A DNA stretch of 64,000 bases from Anaerovibrio lipolyticus (GCF_021531495.1 NZ_JADYTY010000004.1:37718-101717); one strand, 5' to 3'. Positions 25,705-34,632 are shown, numbered from the stretch's first letter. Notes: generated by a model not told the origin, from the sequence alone. Made by a program: numbers and translations.

Positions 25705-27069
25705 ATGCTGGATTTAGTTACTGTTATTCTGGCAGCAGGCAAAGGAACTCGTATGAAGTCCAAGCTGCCTAAGGTTCTGCACAAGGCAGCAGGGAAGCCA
25801 ATGCTGCAGCACGTGTTGGATGCTGCAAAGGGAGCAGGCGCCAAGCGCAATATTGTAGTTGTAGGCTTTGGCGGTGAGATGGTAAAGGAAGCTATGGGAG
25901 ATCAGGCTGAGTTTGTGGTGCAGGCAGAGCAGCTGGGTACTGGCCATGCAGTGCGTCAGACTGAAGCTTTGTTAAAGGATGAGCAGGGTACTGTAGTGGT
26001 GCTGTGCGGTGATACTCCTTTGGTAACAGCAGACCTTATTACCAAGCTGTATGAGGGACACAAGGCAGCAGGAGCCAAGGCAACCGTGCTGACTGCTATT
26101 ATGCCAGATGCTACCGGCTATGGCCGTATTATTCGTACTGCTGACGGTGATGTGGCTCGAATTGTGGAGCAGAAGGATGCTACTGAGGAAGAGCGCAAAA
26201 TCAACGAGGTAAATTCCGGTATTTATTGCTTTGAGTGTCAGGATTTGTTTGCTGCATTGGCACAGGTTGGCTGTGACAATGCTCAGGGTGAGTATTATCT
26301 GCCAGATGTTTTGGGGATTCTCAGAGACAAGGGAGAAAAAATCTGGGCAGTAGCTGCTGATGATTATGAGTCCACTCTGGGTATCAATTCCCGCTTGCAG
26401 CTGTCTGGAGCAGAGAAGATTCTCCGTCGTCGTAAGAATATTGAGTTGATGAACAATGGCGTTACCTTGATGGATCCAGACAGTACCTTTGTGGATGCAG
26501 ATGTAGAGATTGGTCCTGATACCATAATCTATCCATTTACCTGGCTGGAGACTGGTACTGTAGTAGGTGCAGGCTGTGAAATTGGCCCTAATAGCCGTTT
26601 CAGCAATGCCAAGATTGGCAATGATGTTCACGCTCAGTTTGCTTATGGTCATGATTGTATTATTGACGATGGGGTTACTATGGGACCATATGTGCATATT
26701 CGTCCAAACAGTCATATTCATAATCATGTAAAAATTGGCAACTTTGTAGAGGTAAAGAATTCTCAGGTAGGAGAGGGTACTAAGCTGCCTCATCTCCAGT
26801 ACATTGGTGATGCTGATGTCGGTGCTAATGTAAATCTGGGCTGTGGTACTGTTACTGTCAACTATGATGGCAAGAAAAAATTCCGCACTACCATTGGGGA
26901 TAATGCCTTTGTAGGCTGCAATACCAGCCTGGTAGCTCCTGTAGAGGTAGGGGATGGTGCCTATATTGGTGCTGGCTCCGTTATTACCAAAAATGTGCCT
27001 AGTGGCACACTTGCTATTGGCCGGGCTCGTCAAAAGCTGATTGAGGGCTGGACTGATAAGCGGGAATAG
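25705..27069 (+). CDS. glmU: Bifunctional GlmU (GlcN-1-P acetyltransferase / UDP-GlcNAc pyrophosphorylase)
   Basis: A 454-residue cytosolic enzyme that makes UDP-GlcNAc for peptidoglycan and lipopolysaccharide. The N-terminal pyrophosphorylase has AAGKGTRMKSKLPK and ATGYGRIIR; the C-terminal half is a left-handed beta helix of hexapeptide repeats (IGPDTIIYP, VGANVNLGCGTVTVNYDGKK, VGDGAYIGAGSVI). ATG 25705 sits 6 bases after TTGGAGG, so the longer frame from 25678 is not used. Confidence 0.95.
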   Translation: MLDLVTVILAAGKGTRMKSKLPKVLHKAAGKPMLQHVLDAAKGAGAKRNIVVVGFGGEMVKEAMGDQAEFVVQAEQLGTGHAVRQTEALLKDEQGTVVVLCGDTPLVTADLITKLYEGHKAAGAKATVLTAIMPDATGYGRIIRTADGDVARIVEQKDATEEERKINEVNSGIYCFECQDLFAALAQVGCDNAQGEYYLPDVLGILRDKGEKIWAVAADDYESTLGINSRLQLSGAEKILRRRKNIELMNNGVTLMDPDSTFVDADVEIGPDTIIYPFTWLETGTVVGAGCEIGPNSRFSNAKIGNDVHAQFAYGHDCIIDDGVTMGPYVHIRPNSHIHNHVKIGNFVEVKNSQVGEGTKLPHLQYIGDADVGANVNLGCGTVTVNYDGKKKFRTTIGDNAFVGCNTSLVAPVEVGDGAYIGAGSVITKNVPSGTLAIGRARQKLIEGWTDKRE

Positions 27070-27187
27070 GCTATAATAGTATCATAGGGGGAGTTTGGGA
27101 AAAATTTTCCCTAGAGCATTCTGGTTTCAGGACAAGATATGCTCATAGAGTATGAGGAAAAAGAAAATATTGGAGGCATTCAAAACA

Positions 27188-28150
27188 ATGAACGACGCTG
27201 CGAAAAATTTACGACTTCTGGCCGGTAACGCAAACCCAGAGTTAGCACAGGAGATTTCCAAGTATCTGGATATTCCTTTGGTTGATGCACAGGTTGGCCA
27301 TTTCAACAATGGTGAGATTCAGGTCATGATTGGTGAAAGTGTTCGTGGAAAAGATATTTTTATTATCCAGCCTACCTGTCAGCCTGTAAATGAGAATCTG
27401 ATGGAGTTGCTGATTATGACTGACGCTTGTAAGCGTGCTTCTGCAAGAAGTGTAACTGCAGTAGTACCTTATTATGCATATGCTCGTCAGGATCGCAAGA
27501 CTCGTGGCCGTGAGCCTATTTCTGCTAAGCTGGTAGCTAACCTTATGTCTGCTGCTGGTTTGAACCGTGTAGTAACTGTTGACCTGCATGCTGGTCAGAT
27601 TCAGGGCTTCTTTGATATCCCTGTAGACCATCTGGCTGCTGCTCCAGCACTGGCTGATTATTTCCGTAAGCTGGATTTGGAGGATATGATTGTTGTTTCT
27701 CCTGACCTGGGCGGTGTAACCCGTGCCCGCAACATGGCAGATTTGTTGGGTACTGGCATTGCTATTGTAGAGAAGCGTCGTCCTCGTCCTGGCTGCGCTG
27801 AGGTTATGAACCTGATTGGCGATGTAAAGGACAAGACTTGTATCATGATTGATGATATGGTTGATACTGCTGGTTCTCTTTGCGAGGGTGCCAAGGCTCT
27901 GAAGAAGCTGGGTGCCAAGGAAGTATATGCTTGCTGCTCTCATGGTATTCTTACAGATCCTGCTGTACAGCGTATTCAGGATTCCTGCATCAAGCAGTTG
28001 GTTATTACCAACACCATTCCTTTGGACCCTGCCAAGAAGCATGAGAAGATTGTTAGCATCTCTTTGGCTCCAATGTTGGCTGAGTTCATCAGATGCATCT
28101 ATGAGAATGAGCCTGTCAGCAATTTGTTTGACAAGAACTGGGCAAACTAA
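27188..28150 (+). CDS. prs: Ribose-phosphate pyrophosphokinase
   Basis: A 320-residue PRPP synthase. VPYYAYARQDRK, VDLHAGQIQGFFDIPVD and the PRPP loop CIMIDDMVDTAGSL are all intact. PRPP feeds purine, pyrimidine, histidine and NAD synthesis, including PurB and HisZ routes seen in this window. ATG 27188 follows GGAGG at 11 bases; ATG 27152 is less likely. The glmU-prs order is common in Firmicutes. Confidence 0.95.
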   Translation: MNDAAKNLRLLAGNANPELAQEISKYLDIPLVDAQVGHFNNGEIQVMIGESVRGKDIFIIQPTCQPVNENLMELLIMTDACKRASARSVTAVVPYYAYARQDRKTRGREPISAKLVANLMSAAGLNRVVTVDLHAGQIQGFFDIPVDHLAAAPALADYFRKLDLEDMIVVSPDLGGVTRARNMADLLGTGIAIVEKRRPRPGCAEVMNLIGDVKDKTCIMIDDMVDTAGSLCEGAKALKKLGAKEVYACCSHGILTDPAVQRIQDSCIKQLVITNTIPLDPAKKHEKIVSISLAPMLAEFIRCIYENEPVSNLFDKNWAN

Positions 28151-28178
28151 GCCACAGGAAAATATGCAAATTAAAGCT

Positions 28179-28206
28179 AAAGGGCGATGTATTTCGCCCT
28201 TTTTCT
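28179..28206 (+). terminator. Terminator after prs
   Basis: AAAGGGCGA pairs with TCGCCCTTT around a six-base loop, followed by TTTTCTTTTT. Confidence 0.9.
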
Positions 28207-28233
28207 TTTTAAAAGTAAAGAGAGGTTAGTATT

Positions 28234-29403
28234 GTGAAGTTTGCAAATAGAATGAATCAGTTTGGGGAGGGTGTATTTTCCCGTCTGGCTGTTATGCGGA
28301 AAAATAGACTGGCCCAGGGCAAGGAAGTATATGATTTGAGCATTGGTGCTCCGAATATTCCTCCTACCAAGAGAATTATGGAGGTGATGGCAGAGGCGGT
28401 TATGAAGCCTGCTAATTATGTCTATGCCATTAATGATACTCAGCAGCTGCTGGAGGCAGTAGCTCAGTGGTATAAGAGACGGTATGATGTGGAACTGAAT
28501 CCTGAGACAGAAATCTGCTCCCTGCTAGGCTCTCAGGACGGTTTATCACATATTGCCCTGTCTATTTTGGATCCTGGGAATGTTATGCTGGTGCCAGATC
28601 CTTGCTATCCTATCTTTGCCGATGGACCTCGTATTGCCGGGGCAGAGCTGTACTATATGCCTTTGCAAAAGGAAAATGATTATGTAATTCAGCTGCAGGA
28701 TATTCCAGAGGAAATAGCCCGTAAAGCTAAATTCATGTTGGTGTCCTATCCTAATAATCCTACGGCGGCTATGGCTCCAGAGTCCTTCTATCATGAGGTG
28801 GTGGCCTTTGCCAAAAAGTATGATATTATTGTTCTCCATGATAATGCCTACAGTGAGCTGGTATTTGATGGTCAGAGCTGTGGCAGCTTTTTAAGTATTC
28901 CTGGGGCTATGGAGGTAGGCGTAGAGTTTAACTCTCTGTCCAAGACCTATGGACTGGCTGGGGCTCGCATTGGCTTCTGTGTAGGCAATAAAGAAGTAGT
29001 AGGGATGCTGAAAACCTTGAAGTCCAATATGGACTATGGTATGTTCCTGCCAATTCAGGCAGCAGCAGTGGAGGCTCTCACAGGTAATCAAGCTGTAGTA
29101 GCAGAAACCAGAGCAGCTTATGAGCACCGTCGGGATGTGCTTTGTGATGGTCTTATAGAGGCAGGCTGGCACATGGAAAAGCCGGCAGGTACCATGTTTG
29201 TGTGGGCACCAATTCCAGATAGTTACCAGGATTCTGAGTCCTTTGTGGCAGATTTGCTGGACAAGACCGGTGTACTGGTAACTCCAGGCAGTGCCTTTGG
29301 TCCATCTGGAGAGGGCTATGTCCGCATGGCGCTGGTACAGAGTGAGGATACCATGAAAAAAATTGTGGAGGCTGTAGCAGTCAGCGGTATCTTCGATAAA
29401 TAA
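28234..29403 (+). CDS. Class I/II PLP-dependent aminotransferase (DapL/alanine aminotransferase-like)
   Basis: A 389-residue fold-type I aminotransferase. The SIGAPNIPP, SYPNNPTAAMAP, HDNAYSELVFDG and PLP-lysine motif SLSKTYGLAGARIGF are in the usual order. The overall pattern resembles the LL-diaminopimelate and alanine/aspartate aminotransferase group; the real substrate pair is uncertain. GTG 28234 with AGAGGT 7 bases upstream is the start. It is separated from prs by a terminator. Confidence 0.85.
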   Translation: MKFANRMNQFGEGVFSRLAVMRKNRLAQGKEVYDLSIGAPNIPPTKRIMEVMAEAVMKPANYVYAINDTQQLLEAVAQWYKRRYDVELNPETEICSLLGSQDGLSHIALSILDPGNVMLVPDPCYPIFADGPRIAGAELYYMPLQKENDYVIQLQDIPEEIARKAKFMLVSYPNNPTAAMAPESFYHEVVAFAKKYDIIVLHDNAYSELVFDGQSCGSFLSIPGAMEVGVEFNSLSKTYGLAGARIGFCVGNKEVVGMLKTLKSNMDYGMFLPIQAAAVEALTGNQAVVAETRAAYEHRRDVLCDGLIEAGWHMEKPAGTMFVWAPIPDSYQDSESFVADLLDKTGVLVTPGSAFGPSGEGYVRMALVQSEDTMKKIVEAVAVSGIFDK

Positions 29404-29504
29404 AATATATTGATGACAGTATCAAGTAGATTTCTGCTTGGTACTGTTATTTTTTTAAGATATAACTTAAATTCTAAAGGAAATACAAACTTCTTGAAAA
29501 CTAA

Positions 29505-29531
29505 TTGTATATATTATAAAATAGATATAAT
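29505..29531 (+). promoter_or_regulatory. Possible promoter of structured leader and GntR gene
   Basis: TATAAT at 29526-29531 with TTGTAT at 29505-29510; the spacer of 15 is short. If used, the RNA would start about 29538, just before the multi-hairpin element. Confidence 0.4.
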
Positions 29532-29543
29532 GTTAAATATAAC

Positions 29544-29680
29544 GAGGTGTCCGATGTCCCCCACCTCTATTGGTGGCGGGAAGCTGTGCTAATGACAGGG
29601 TGGAGCTAATATCTCCACCCTCGTCGAAACCCCATTGAAAGAAAATGAAAAAATCATTTTCTTTGAATAATCTAGGGGTT
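29544..29680 (+). other. Multi-hairpin element upstream of the GntR gene
   Basis: The gap of about 340 bases before the GntR gene contains no protein frame but has dense structure. GAGGTG (29544-29549) can pair with CACCTC (29562-29567), or the overlapping CCACC can pair with GGTGG (29572-29576). GGGTGGAG (29598-29605) pairs perfectly with CTCCACCC (29613-29620). AACCCC (29628-29633) closes with GGGGTT (29675-29680) around an 11-bp inner stem. No known riboswitch motif was recognised. It could be an RNA leader or the end of an IS200/IS605-type element. Confidence 0.5.
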
Positions 29681-29742
29681 ATAATTTGCTTCTAGGAATT
29701 TGATACATAGAGGTAAAGTGGATTTGCAATAGAGGGATGAGT

Positions 29743-30453
29743 ATGAATAAATATGAAGAAATAGCTAGGGATATCTATAATGATATTGCTAGTGGCAAAT
29801 ATGAGCCAGGCAGTCAGCTGGCTTTGGAAAAGGAAATGTGTGCTCAATATGGCGTTAGTAGAATCACTGTTAAAAGGGCTGTGGATGAGCTGGTTAAGCA
29901 GGGATTGGTAGTAAAGCGACGTGGCTCCGGCACCTTTGTGAAGGGAGTGCAGGAGGAGGATGTGGAAAATGTAGGCATGTGTGGCCAGTTTCAGGGCTTT
30001 TCCAAAAATAATGAAGGCCATGATATGCGTACTGAGGTGAAGCGGTTTGAAATTATTCATCCTACTGAGAAAATTGCAGAAAAGTTGAAAATCGGCGTGG
30101 ATGATTTTGTCTACGATATTGTTCGGGTGCGTTTTTTGGATGGCAAGCCTAGTAATGTGGAATATACTCAGATGCCTATAGAGGTAATTCCCGGGGTTAA
30201 GATGGACGTGCTGGAGAACTCTATTTATAATCATATTGAGAATGTACTTAAGCTGCAGATTCAGTCTGCCCATCGTACTGTCAGCGCGGATATGCCTACG
30301 GAGGAAGAGAAGCAGTGGTTGCAAATCGAAGGTGTAATGCCAGTGCTGCAGGTGGCCCAGGTGGCTTTTCTCAGTGATGGCAGGCCCTTTGAATACTCCA
30401 AATCCAGACACCGGGCTGATACCAATGTGTTCCGGGCAGTAAGTATACATTAA
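29743..30453 (+). CDS. GntR-family regulator, HutC/UTRA type
   Basis: A 236-residue transcription factor. The N-terminal winged helix (LALEKEMCAQYGVSRITVKR, RRGSGTFVKG) is followed by a UTRA ligand domain (about residues 75-230). ATG 29743 is 6 bases after AGAGGG; the ATG at 29737 is too close. The next gene, an NhaC-type antiporter, starts 100 bases downstream, with GTATAC-containing palindromes in the gap, so the regulator probably controls that transporter. Confidence 0.88.
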   Translation: MNKYEEIARDIYNDIASGKYEPGSQLALEKEMCAQYGVSRITVKRAVDELVKQGLVVKRRGSGTFVKGVQEEDVENVGMCGQFQGFSKNNEGHDMRTEVKRFEIIHPTEKIAEKLKIGVDDFVYDIVRVRFLDGKPSNVEYTQMPIEVIPGVKMDVLENSIYNHIENVLKLQIQSAHRTVSADMPTEEEKQWLQIEGVMPVLQVAQVAFLSDGRPFEYSKSRHRADTNVFRAVSIH

Positions 30454-30498
30454 GTATACTTACAAAAATATCACAAATGACTTGTTAAATATACTTTT
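30441..30498 (+). promoter_or_regulatory. Candidate GntR operator palindromes
   Basis: AAGTATACAT (30441) and the perfect palindrome TAAGTATACTTA (30451-30462) lie at the end of the gntR gene, and AAATATACTT (30487-30496) overlaps the -35 of the next promoter. A GTATAC core fits the GT...AC half-site pattern of GntR-family operators. Confidence 0.5.
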
Positions 30499-30510
30499 TT
30501 GCTATACAAT
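30483..30510 (+). promoter_or_regulatory. Promoter of the NhaC-type antiporter
   Basis: TTGTTA (30483-30488) and TACAAT (30505-30510) with a 16-base spacer, adjacent to the candidate operators. Confidence 0.5.
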
Positions 30511-30553
30511 ACATAAGTCAGTTATTATATGCAAGAAAGTGGGGATTTTTTTT

Positions 30554-32059
30554 ATGGCGGAAACTGTTTGGTCAGTATTGCCTCCGGTTATTACCATTGT
30601 TTTGGCCTTGGCAACCAAAGAGGTGTACATGTCATTACTTATCGGTATTTTTTCCGGAGCCTTGATGTACACAGATTTCAGTGTGCTGAATGCAATTATG
30701 ACCTTGTTTGAGGTTATGGCAGACAAGGTAGGGGGAAATATCAATATTTTGATTTTCCTGGTTATTTTGGGTATTCTGGTGGCGGCTATTACCCGCTCTG
30801 GTGCAACCAGAGCCTATGGTGAATGGGCAGCCCGTAATATTAGCGGACGCCGCAGTTCCATGCTGTTGACTGCTTTGCTGGGTGTGGTTATTTTTATTGA
30901 TGACTATTTCAATTGTCTTACAGTTGGTACTGTTATGCGCCCTATTACAGATAGGTTCAAGATTTCCAGAGCCAAGCTGGCCTATATCATTGATGCTACA
31001 GCAGCTCCTGTATGTATTTTGGCGCCAGTGTCCAGCTGGGCAGCGGCTGTAGGTTCCTCTCTGCCAGAGGGCAGCGAGCTGGATGGCTTTAGCCTGTTTT
31101 TGCAGACTATTCCATTTAACCTTTATGCCTGGATGACTGTTTTGTTTATGCTGTTCATTATCTGGTCCCAGCGAGATGTATTTGCTATGGCCAAATACGT
31201 TAAGAGAAATCAGGAACATTTTATTGTACCTGAGGAGTACAGAGACAGTGAGGAAGCCCATGTAGAGGGTAATGGCAAGATTATTGATTTGGTATTGCCT
31301 TTGTTAGTGCTGATAGGCGCCTGTGTCTATGGTATGCTGTACACTGGCGGTATAAACGAGGGAGCTTCTATTCAGCAGGCCTTTGCAGATTGTGATTCCA
31401 GCAAGTCTTTGGTATTTGGTTCCTTTATTGCCTTTGTTTTTACAGCTTTGCTGTATCTGCCTCGCCGGGTTATTACCTTCAGCTCCTTCTGTGAGACCTT
31501 TGCTCAGGGCTTTAAGGCTATGACTCCTGCCAATTTGATTCTCTGCTTTGCTTGGACCTTGTCCGGCATCTGCAGCGACAAGTATTTGAATCTGGGTGGC
31601 TATGTAGGCAATTTGGTTAGCGCCAATGTGGATGTACTGGTATTCCTGCCAGCTATTTTCTTCCTGGTGGCTATTGTACTGGCTTTTGCCACTGGTACTT
31701 CCTGGGGTACCTTTGGTATTCTGATTCCTATTGCTATTGCCGTTATTGGCAACGGTGATCCAAGCCTGCTGGTATTGACTGTAGCAGCAGTTCTCTCTGG
31801 TGCAGTAGGCGGTGACCATGCTTCACCAATTTCTGATACCACTATTTTGGCTTCTGCTGGTGCACAGTGCAGTCATATTGACCATGTCAATACTCAGATA
31901 CCATATGTGGCTATGGTTTCCACAGCTAGCTTTATGGGCTATCTGGTAGATGGCTTCACCAAAAATGGCTGGCTGGGGTTGGCTACTGCTTTGGGCATTA
32001 TGGTAGTCATTATGTTGGTTATTTATTTCAAGGTAAAGCCTGTAGATGTAGCACATTAA
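30554..32059 (+). CDS. NhaC-family Na+/H+ antiporter-like transporter
   Basis: A 501-residue inner-membrane protein with about 11-12 helices. VIFIDDYFNCLTVGTVMRPI and SGAVGGDHASPISDTTI are typical of the NhaC/COG1757 group. Members exchange Na+ and H+ or organic acids and amino acids, so the substrate is open. ATG 30554 has GTGGGGA upstream; the longer frame from 30482 runs through the promoter. Control by the upstream GntR protein is likely from the palindromes between them. Confidence 0.85.
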   Translation: MAETVWSVLPPVITIVLALATKEVYMSLLIGIFSGALMYTDFSVLNAIMTLFEVMADKVGGNINILIFLVILGILVAAITRSGATRAYGEWAARNISGRRSSMLLTALLGVVIFIDDYFNCLTVGTVMRPITDRFKISRAKLAYIIDATAAPVCILAPVSSWAAAVGSSLPEGSELDGFSLFLQTIPFNLYAWMTVLFMLFIIWSQRDVFAMAKYVKRNQEHFIVPEEYRDSEEAHVEGNGKIIDLVLPLLVLIGACVYGMLYTGGINEGASIQQAFADCDSSKSLVFGSFIAFVFTALLYLPRRVITFSSFCETFAQGFKAMTPANLILCFAWTLSGICSDKYLNLGGYVGNLVSANVDVLVFLPAIFFLVAIVLAFATGTSWGTFGILIPIAIAVIGNGDPSLLVLTVAAVLSGAVGGDHASPISDTTILASAGAQCSHIDHVNTQIPYVAMVSTASFMGYLVDGFTKNGWLGLATALGIMVVIMLVIYFKVKPVDVAH

Positions 32060-32078
32060 TTTTTATATGATTCTGCAA

Positions 32079-32114
32079 CGCCGTAGATTTGATAAGAATC
32101 TACGGCGCTTTTGT
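32079..32114 (+). terminator. Terminator after the NhaC-type gene
   Basis: CGCCGTAGATT (32079-32089) pairs with AATCTACGGCG (32097-32107), followed by CTTTTG. Confidence 0.88.
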
Positions 32115-32176
32115 ATATTAAAGGATGGTTTTTTTACTATTTATCTAGGGTTAGGGGGATTAATTTCGGGTAATTC

Positions 32177-32205
32177 TTGACTTTTTGCCATAATAGATTT
32201 ATAGT
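32177..32205 (+). promoter_or_regulatory. Promoter of the thioesterase gene
   Basis: TTGACT (32177-32182) and TATAGT (32200-32205) with a 17-base spacer. Confidence 0.75.
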
Positions 32206-32254
32206 GTAAAGGTTATTGAAAATATGTATTTTTTGAATAGAAGGAGGCTGGAAT

Positions 32255-32662
32255 ATGGTTACGACAGCAATCCACAAGGTTAATTTTTATGATACAGATG
32301 CTATGGCTGTAGTGCATCATGCCAACTATATCCGCTGGTTTGAAATCGGCAGAGTAGAATTTCTCCGGGCAGCAGGTATTACTCTTACAGAAATGATGGA
32401 TGATGGCTATGTATTTCCTATTACAGAGGTTAGCGCCAAATATATGAATTCTGCTCGTTTTGATGATGAGCTGTTGATAGAAACTACTCCGGAGGCTTTG
32501 ACCAAGGCTAAGATGGCCTTTACCTATCGGGTGTTGCGGAAATCTGATAATCTGCTGCTGGTAACAGGGCGTACTCAGAATGTATTTACCAGCATGGAAA
32601 CTGGACATATTACCAGATTGCCAGCTAAATATTATGAAAGATTGCAAAAGGCATTGGAATAA
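32255..32662 (+). CDS. YbgC/4HBT-type acyl-CoA thioesterase
   Basis: A 135-residue hotdog-fold thioesterase. The N-terminal YDTDAMAVVHHANYIRWFE holds the catalytic Asp and the VHHANY motif. It hydrolyses an acyl-CoA thioester in the cytosol; the acyl group is unknown. AAGGAGG precedes the ATG, and a good promoter lies upstream. No tol-pal genes, the frequent partners of ybgC in Proteobacteria, are adjacent. Confidence 0.88.
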   Translation: MVTTAIHKVNFYDTDAMAVVHHANYIRWFEIGRVEFLRAAGITLTEMMDDGYVFPITEVSAKYMNSARFDDELLIETTPEALTKAKMAFTYRVLRKSDNLLLVTGRTQNVFTSMETGHITRLPAKYYERLQKALE

Positions 32663-32715
32663 GATATGCTGTGTTTTATTAATTTGTATTTATAGATTCA
32701 TGGGAGGAAATTTTT

Positions 32716-33291
32716 ATGTGTACATTTACTTTGGGAAGTTGTCTGCTGTGGCTGGCTGTCATAGTAGTTGTTTTGTGTCTGCTGGTAAAGCTGTATCTCT
32801 GCCATGCTGGTACGGAGATTATTGTACCATTGGTAGATAGCCGTACTGCCTTTAAGGCTGAGGAGATTACTGATAACAGCATGGTGCTGACAACTGACAT
32901 TGGCTTTGAGAATCGGGGCAAGCAGTGTGCTACCATTATGGATGCCTTTGTCCGGCCTCAGCTGCCTTATGAGCAGTATGATGGTCTGGAAACCAGGGGC
33001 CATGCTGAGCTGGTAGGTGTACCTCGTGAGGATGATTATTTCGAGGCTTATATCATTCAGGCCAAGGGTTATAAGGGCGGCTTGGATAAGGCTGCTATTC
33101 GTGCTCAGGTTCGTCTTACAGCTAGAAAGGGCATGAGCTTGAAAGAGGCTGTGGCTCATATGCCAGATTTCAATTTCCAGCTGATTTGGCTGGAGACTGG
33201 CCGTATGCCATGCCACTATCGTCAGGTTCGTATTGAAGTGCCTGCTGCCGAAGTAGCTAATCTGCTTGGCGTAGAGCTGGTAAAGGATTAA
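32716..33291 (+). CDS. Single-pass membrane protein of unknown function
   Basis: A 191-residue protein with one N-terminal membrane helix (LLWLAVIVVVLCLLVKLYL) and a soluble domain of about 155 residues. I recognise no family. It follows GGGAGGAAA and is 15 bases upstream of the CofE-like gene, which in turn overlaps fluC, so the three form an operon. Four Cys residues occur but no metal motif is evident. Confidence 0.7.
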   Translation: MCTFTLGSCLLWLAVIVVVLCLLVKLYLCHAGTEIIVPLVDSRTAFKAEEITDNSMVLTTDIGFENRGKQCATIMDAFVRPQLPYEQYDGLETRGHAELVGVPREDDYFEAYIIQAKGYKGGLDKAAIRAQVRLTARKGMSLKEAVAHMPDFNFQLIWLETGRMPCHYRQVRIEVPAAEVANLLGVELVKD

Positions 33292-33306
33292 TGGGAGGTT
33301 GCAGCA

Positions 33307-33969
33307 ATGAGTGAGATAAAGATAGATTTGATTCCAGTTCCAACCCGTATCCTGACTGATAAGGATGATATTATTGACGAGGTTGAGCGTTATACCAAGG
33401 GTAAGATTGGCCCAGATGATGTTATTTCTGTAGCAGAAAGCGTTGTAGCTATTACTCAGGGGAGAGCTGTTCGTCCAGAGGATTTGAAGATTACCCGTGT
33501 AGCTAGACTGTGCTGTCGTTTTATTCCTGATTATGGTTCTCTGGCCAGCCCTCATGGTATGCAGTCCCTGATGGATGTAGAGGGTAAATGGCGGGTAGCT
33601 GGTGCCTTGGTGCTGGGCTTCCTGGGCAAGCTGGTTGGCATGAATGGCCTTTTCTACAAATGGGGCGGTGAGCAGACTGCTCTGATTGATGATGTTACTG
33701 GTACTATGCCTCCATTTGACAAGCATATTGTTTATGGTCCAAAGAATCCTAATGAGGTAGTGGAGAAGTTGAAGAAGCGTCTGGGCTGTTTTGGCGGTTT
33801 GATTGCCGATGTAAACGATCTGAAGCGTTCCCGCGTGGTAGGCGCTACTGAGGGCTTGGATGGGGAAAGAGCTGCCAGATTGCTGATTGATAATCCATTT
33901 GGTAATGCTTCTCAGAAAACTCCTATTGTTATTATCAAAAACTTCCGTAAGCTGCAGGAGCAGGGCTAA
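33307..33969 (+). CDS. CofE-like (F420-0:gamma-glutamyl ligase superfamily) protein
   Basis: A 220-residue protein. The N-terminal [14 protein letters not shown] and the segment [16 protein letters not shown] match the start of the coenzyme F420 gamma-glutamyl ligase fold; the C-terminal [18 protein letters not shown] region is also consistent. Firmicutes generally do not make F420, so the real substrate is unknown; a related amide-ligase role is possible. It overlaps fluC by one base (TAATG) and follows a membrane protein gene. Confidence 0.7.
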   Translation: MSEIKIDLIPVPTRILTDKDDIIDEVERYTKGKIGPDDVISVAESVVAITQGRAVRPEDLKITRVARLCCRFIPDYGSLASPHGMQSLMDVEGKWRVAGALVLGFLGKLVGMNGLFYKWGGEQTALIDDVTGTMPPFDKHIVYGPKNPNEVVEKLKKRLGCFGGLIADVNDLKRSRVVGATEGLDGERAARLLIDNPFGNASQKTPIVIIKNFRKLQEQG

Positions 33970-34361
33970 TGTCTGAAATGCTATGGAATCCCTTGTTGGT
34001 TTTTCTAGGCGGCGGCTTAGGGGCTGTCAGCCGTTATCTGGTAACTACATTTATTGGCCATCAGGTGGGAGGAAATTTTCCTTTTGGCACTTTTACAGCT
34101 AATATTATTGGCAGCTTTCTTATGGGCTTTGCTATGTTCTGCTTTCTCAATAGGGGGATGGCAGTGCCAGAGCATATACGGCTTTTGCTGTTAGTAGGCT
34201 TTCTAGGGGGCTTTACCACCTTTTCCTCCTTTAGCATGGAAACGGTTAGTCTGATTCAGAATCAGCATATTTTATCCTCCATTATGAATGTGGCTGGTAA
34301 TGTATGCCTGGGTATTGGAGCTGTGCTGGCAGGAATGTTGGCAGCAAATACTTTGAATTGA
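33969..34361 (+). CDS. crcB: Fluoride ion channel CrcB/FluC
   Basis: A 130-residue protein with four membrane helices. GGGLGAVSRY, GTFTANIIGSF and GFLGGFTTFSSFSME, with the fluoride-coordinating Phe and Ser residues, are intact. It forms a dual-topology dimer that lets fluoride leave the cell. ATG overlaps the preceding stop as TAATG. A single copy implies a homodimer. No fluoride riboswitch is visible before this operon. Confidence 0.92.
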   Translation: MSEMLWNPLLVFLGGGLGAVSRYLVTTFIGHQVGGNFPFGTFTANIIGSFLMGFAMFCFLNRGMAVPEHIRLLLLVGFLGGFTTFSSFSMETVSLIQNQHILSSIMNVAGNVCLGIGAVLAGMLAANTLN

Positions 34362-34428
34362 AAAAGCAAGGCTCTATTTGATGAGTGTGTAGATATAGTC
34401 AAGGGAAGTTTAGATTAAGGGGATTTGT

Positions 34429-34457
34429 TTGACAAATTTTGTCCATAATTGTATAAT
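34429..34457 (+). promoter_or_regulatory. Consensus promoter of the cobalamin uptake operon
   Basis: A perfect TTGACA (34429-34434) and TATAAT (34452-34457) with a 17-base spacer, about 20 bases before the riboswitch. Confidence 0.9.
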
Positions 34458-34478
34458 TATGGGAGTTTAATATGTACG

Positions 34479-34632
34479 GACAGGTGTCTGTTTATCAGAC
34501 TTAATAAAGAATCCAGTGAAAAGCTGGAACGGTCCCGCCACTGTAAGATTGAGTGATGCACATATATGTCACTGGGAGTAATCCTGGGAAGGCGTGCAAA
34601 GCGATGAAGTCGAGTCAGGAGAATTGCCTGTT
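34479..34632 (+). promoter_or_regulatory. Cobalamin riboswitch
   Basis: The conserved parts appear in order: GGTGTCTG at the start, the CCAGTGAAAAGCTGGAACGG hairpin, the invariant GCCACTGTAA box, CACTGGG, then TGGGAAGGCG, AAGCGATGAAGTCGAGTCAG and closing GCCTG. This is the adenosylcobalamin-type aptamer. It lies between a consensus promoter and a terminator just before a TonB-dependent receptor, so bound cobalamin should stop transcription of the uptake genes. Confidence 0.95.

Noticed and set aside
27098..27112. GGGAAAA/TTTTCCC palindrome after glmU
   Set aside because: Too short and without a T-run; weak evidence for a terminator, and glmU and prs are usually co-transcribed.
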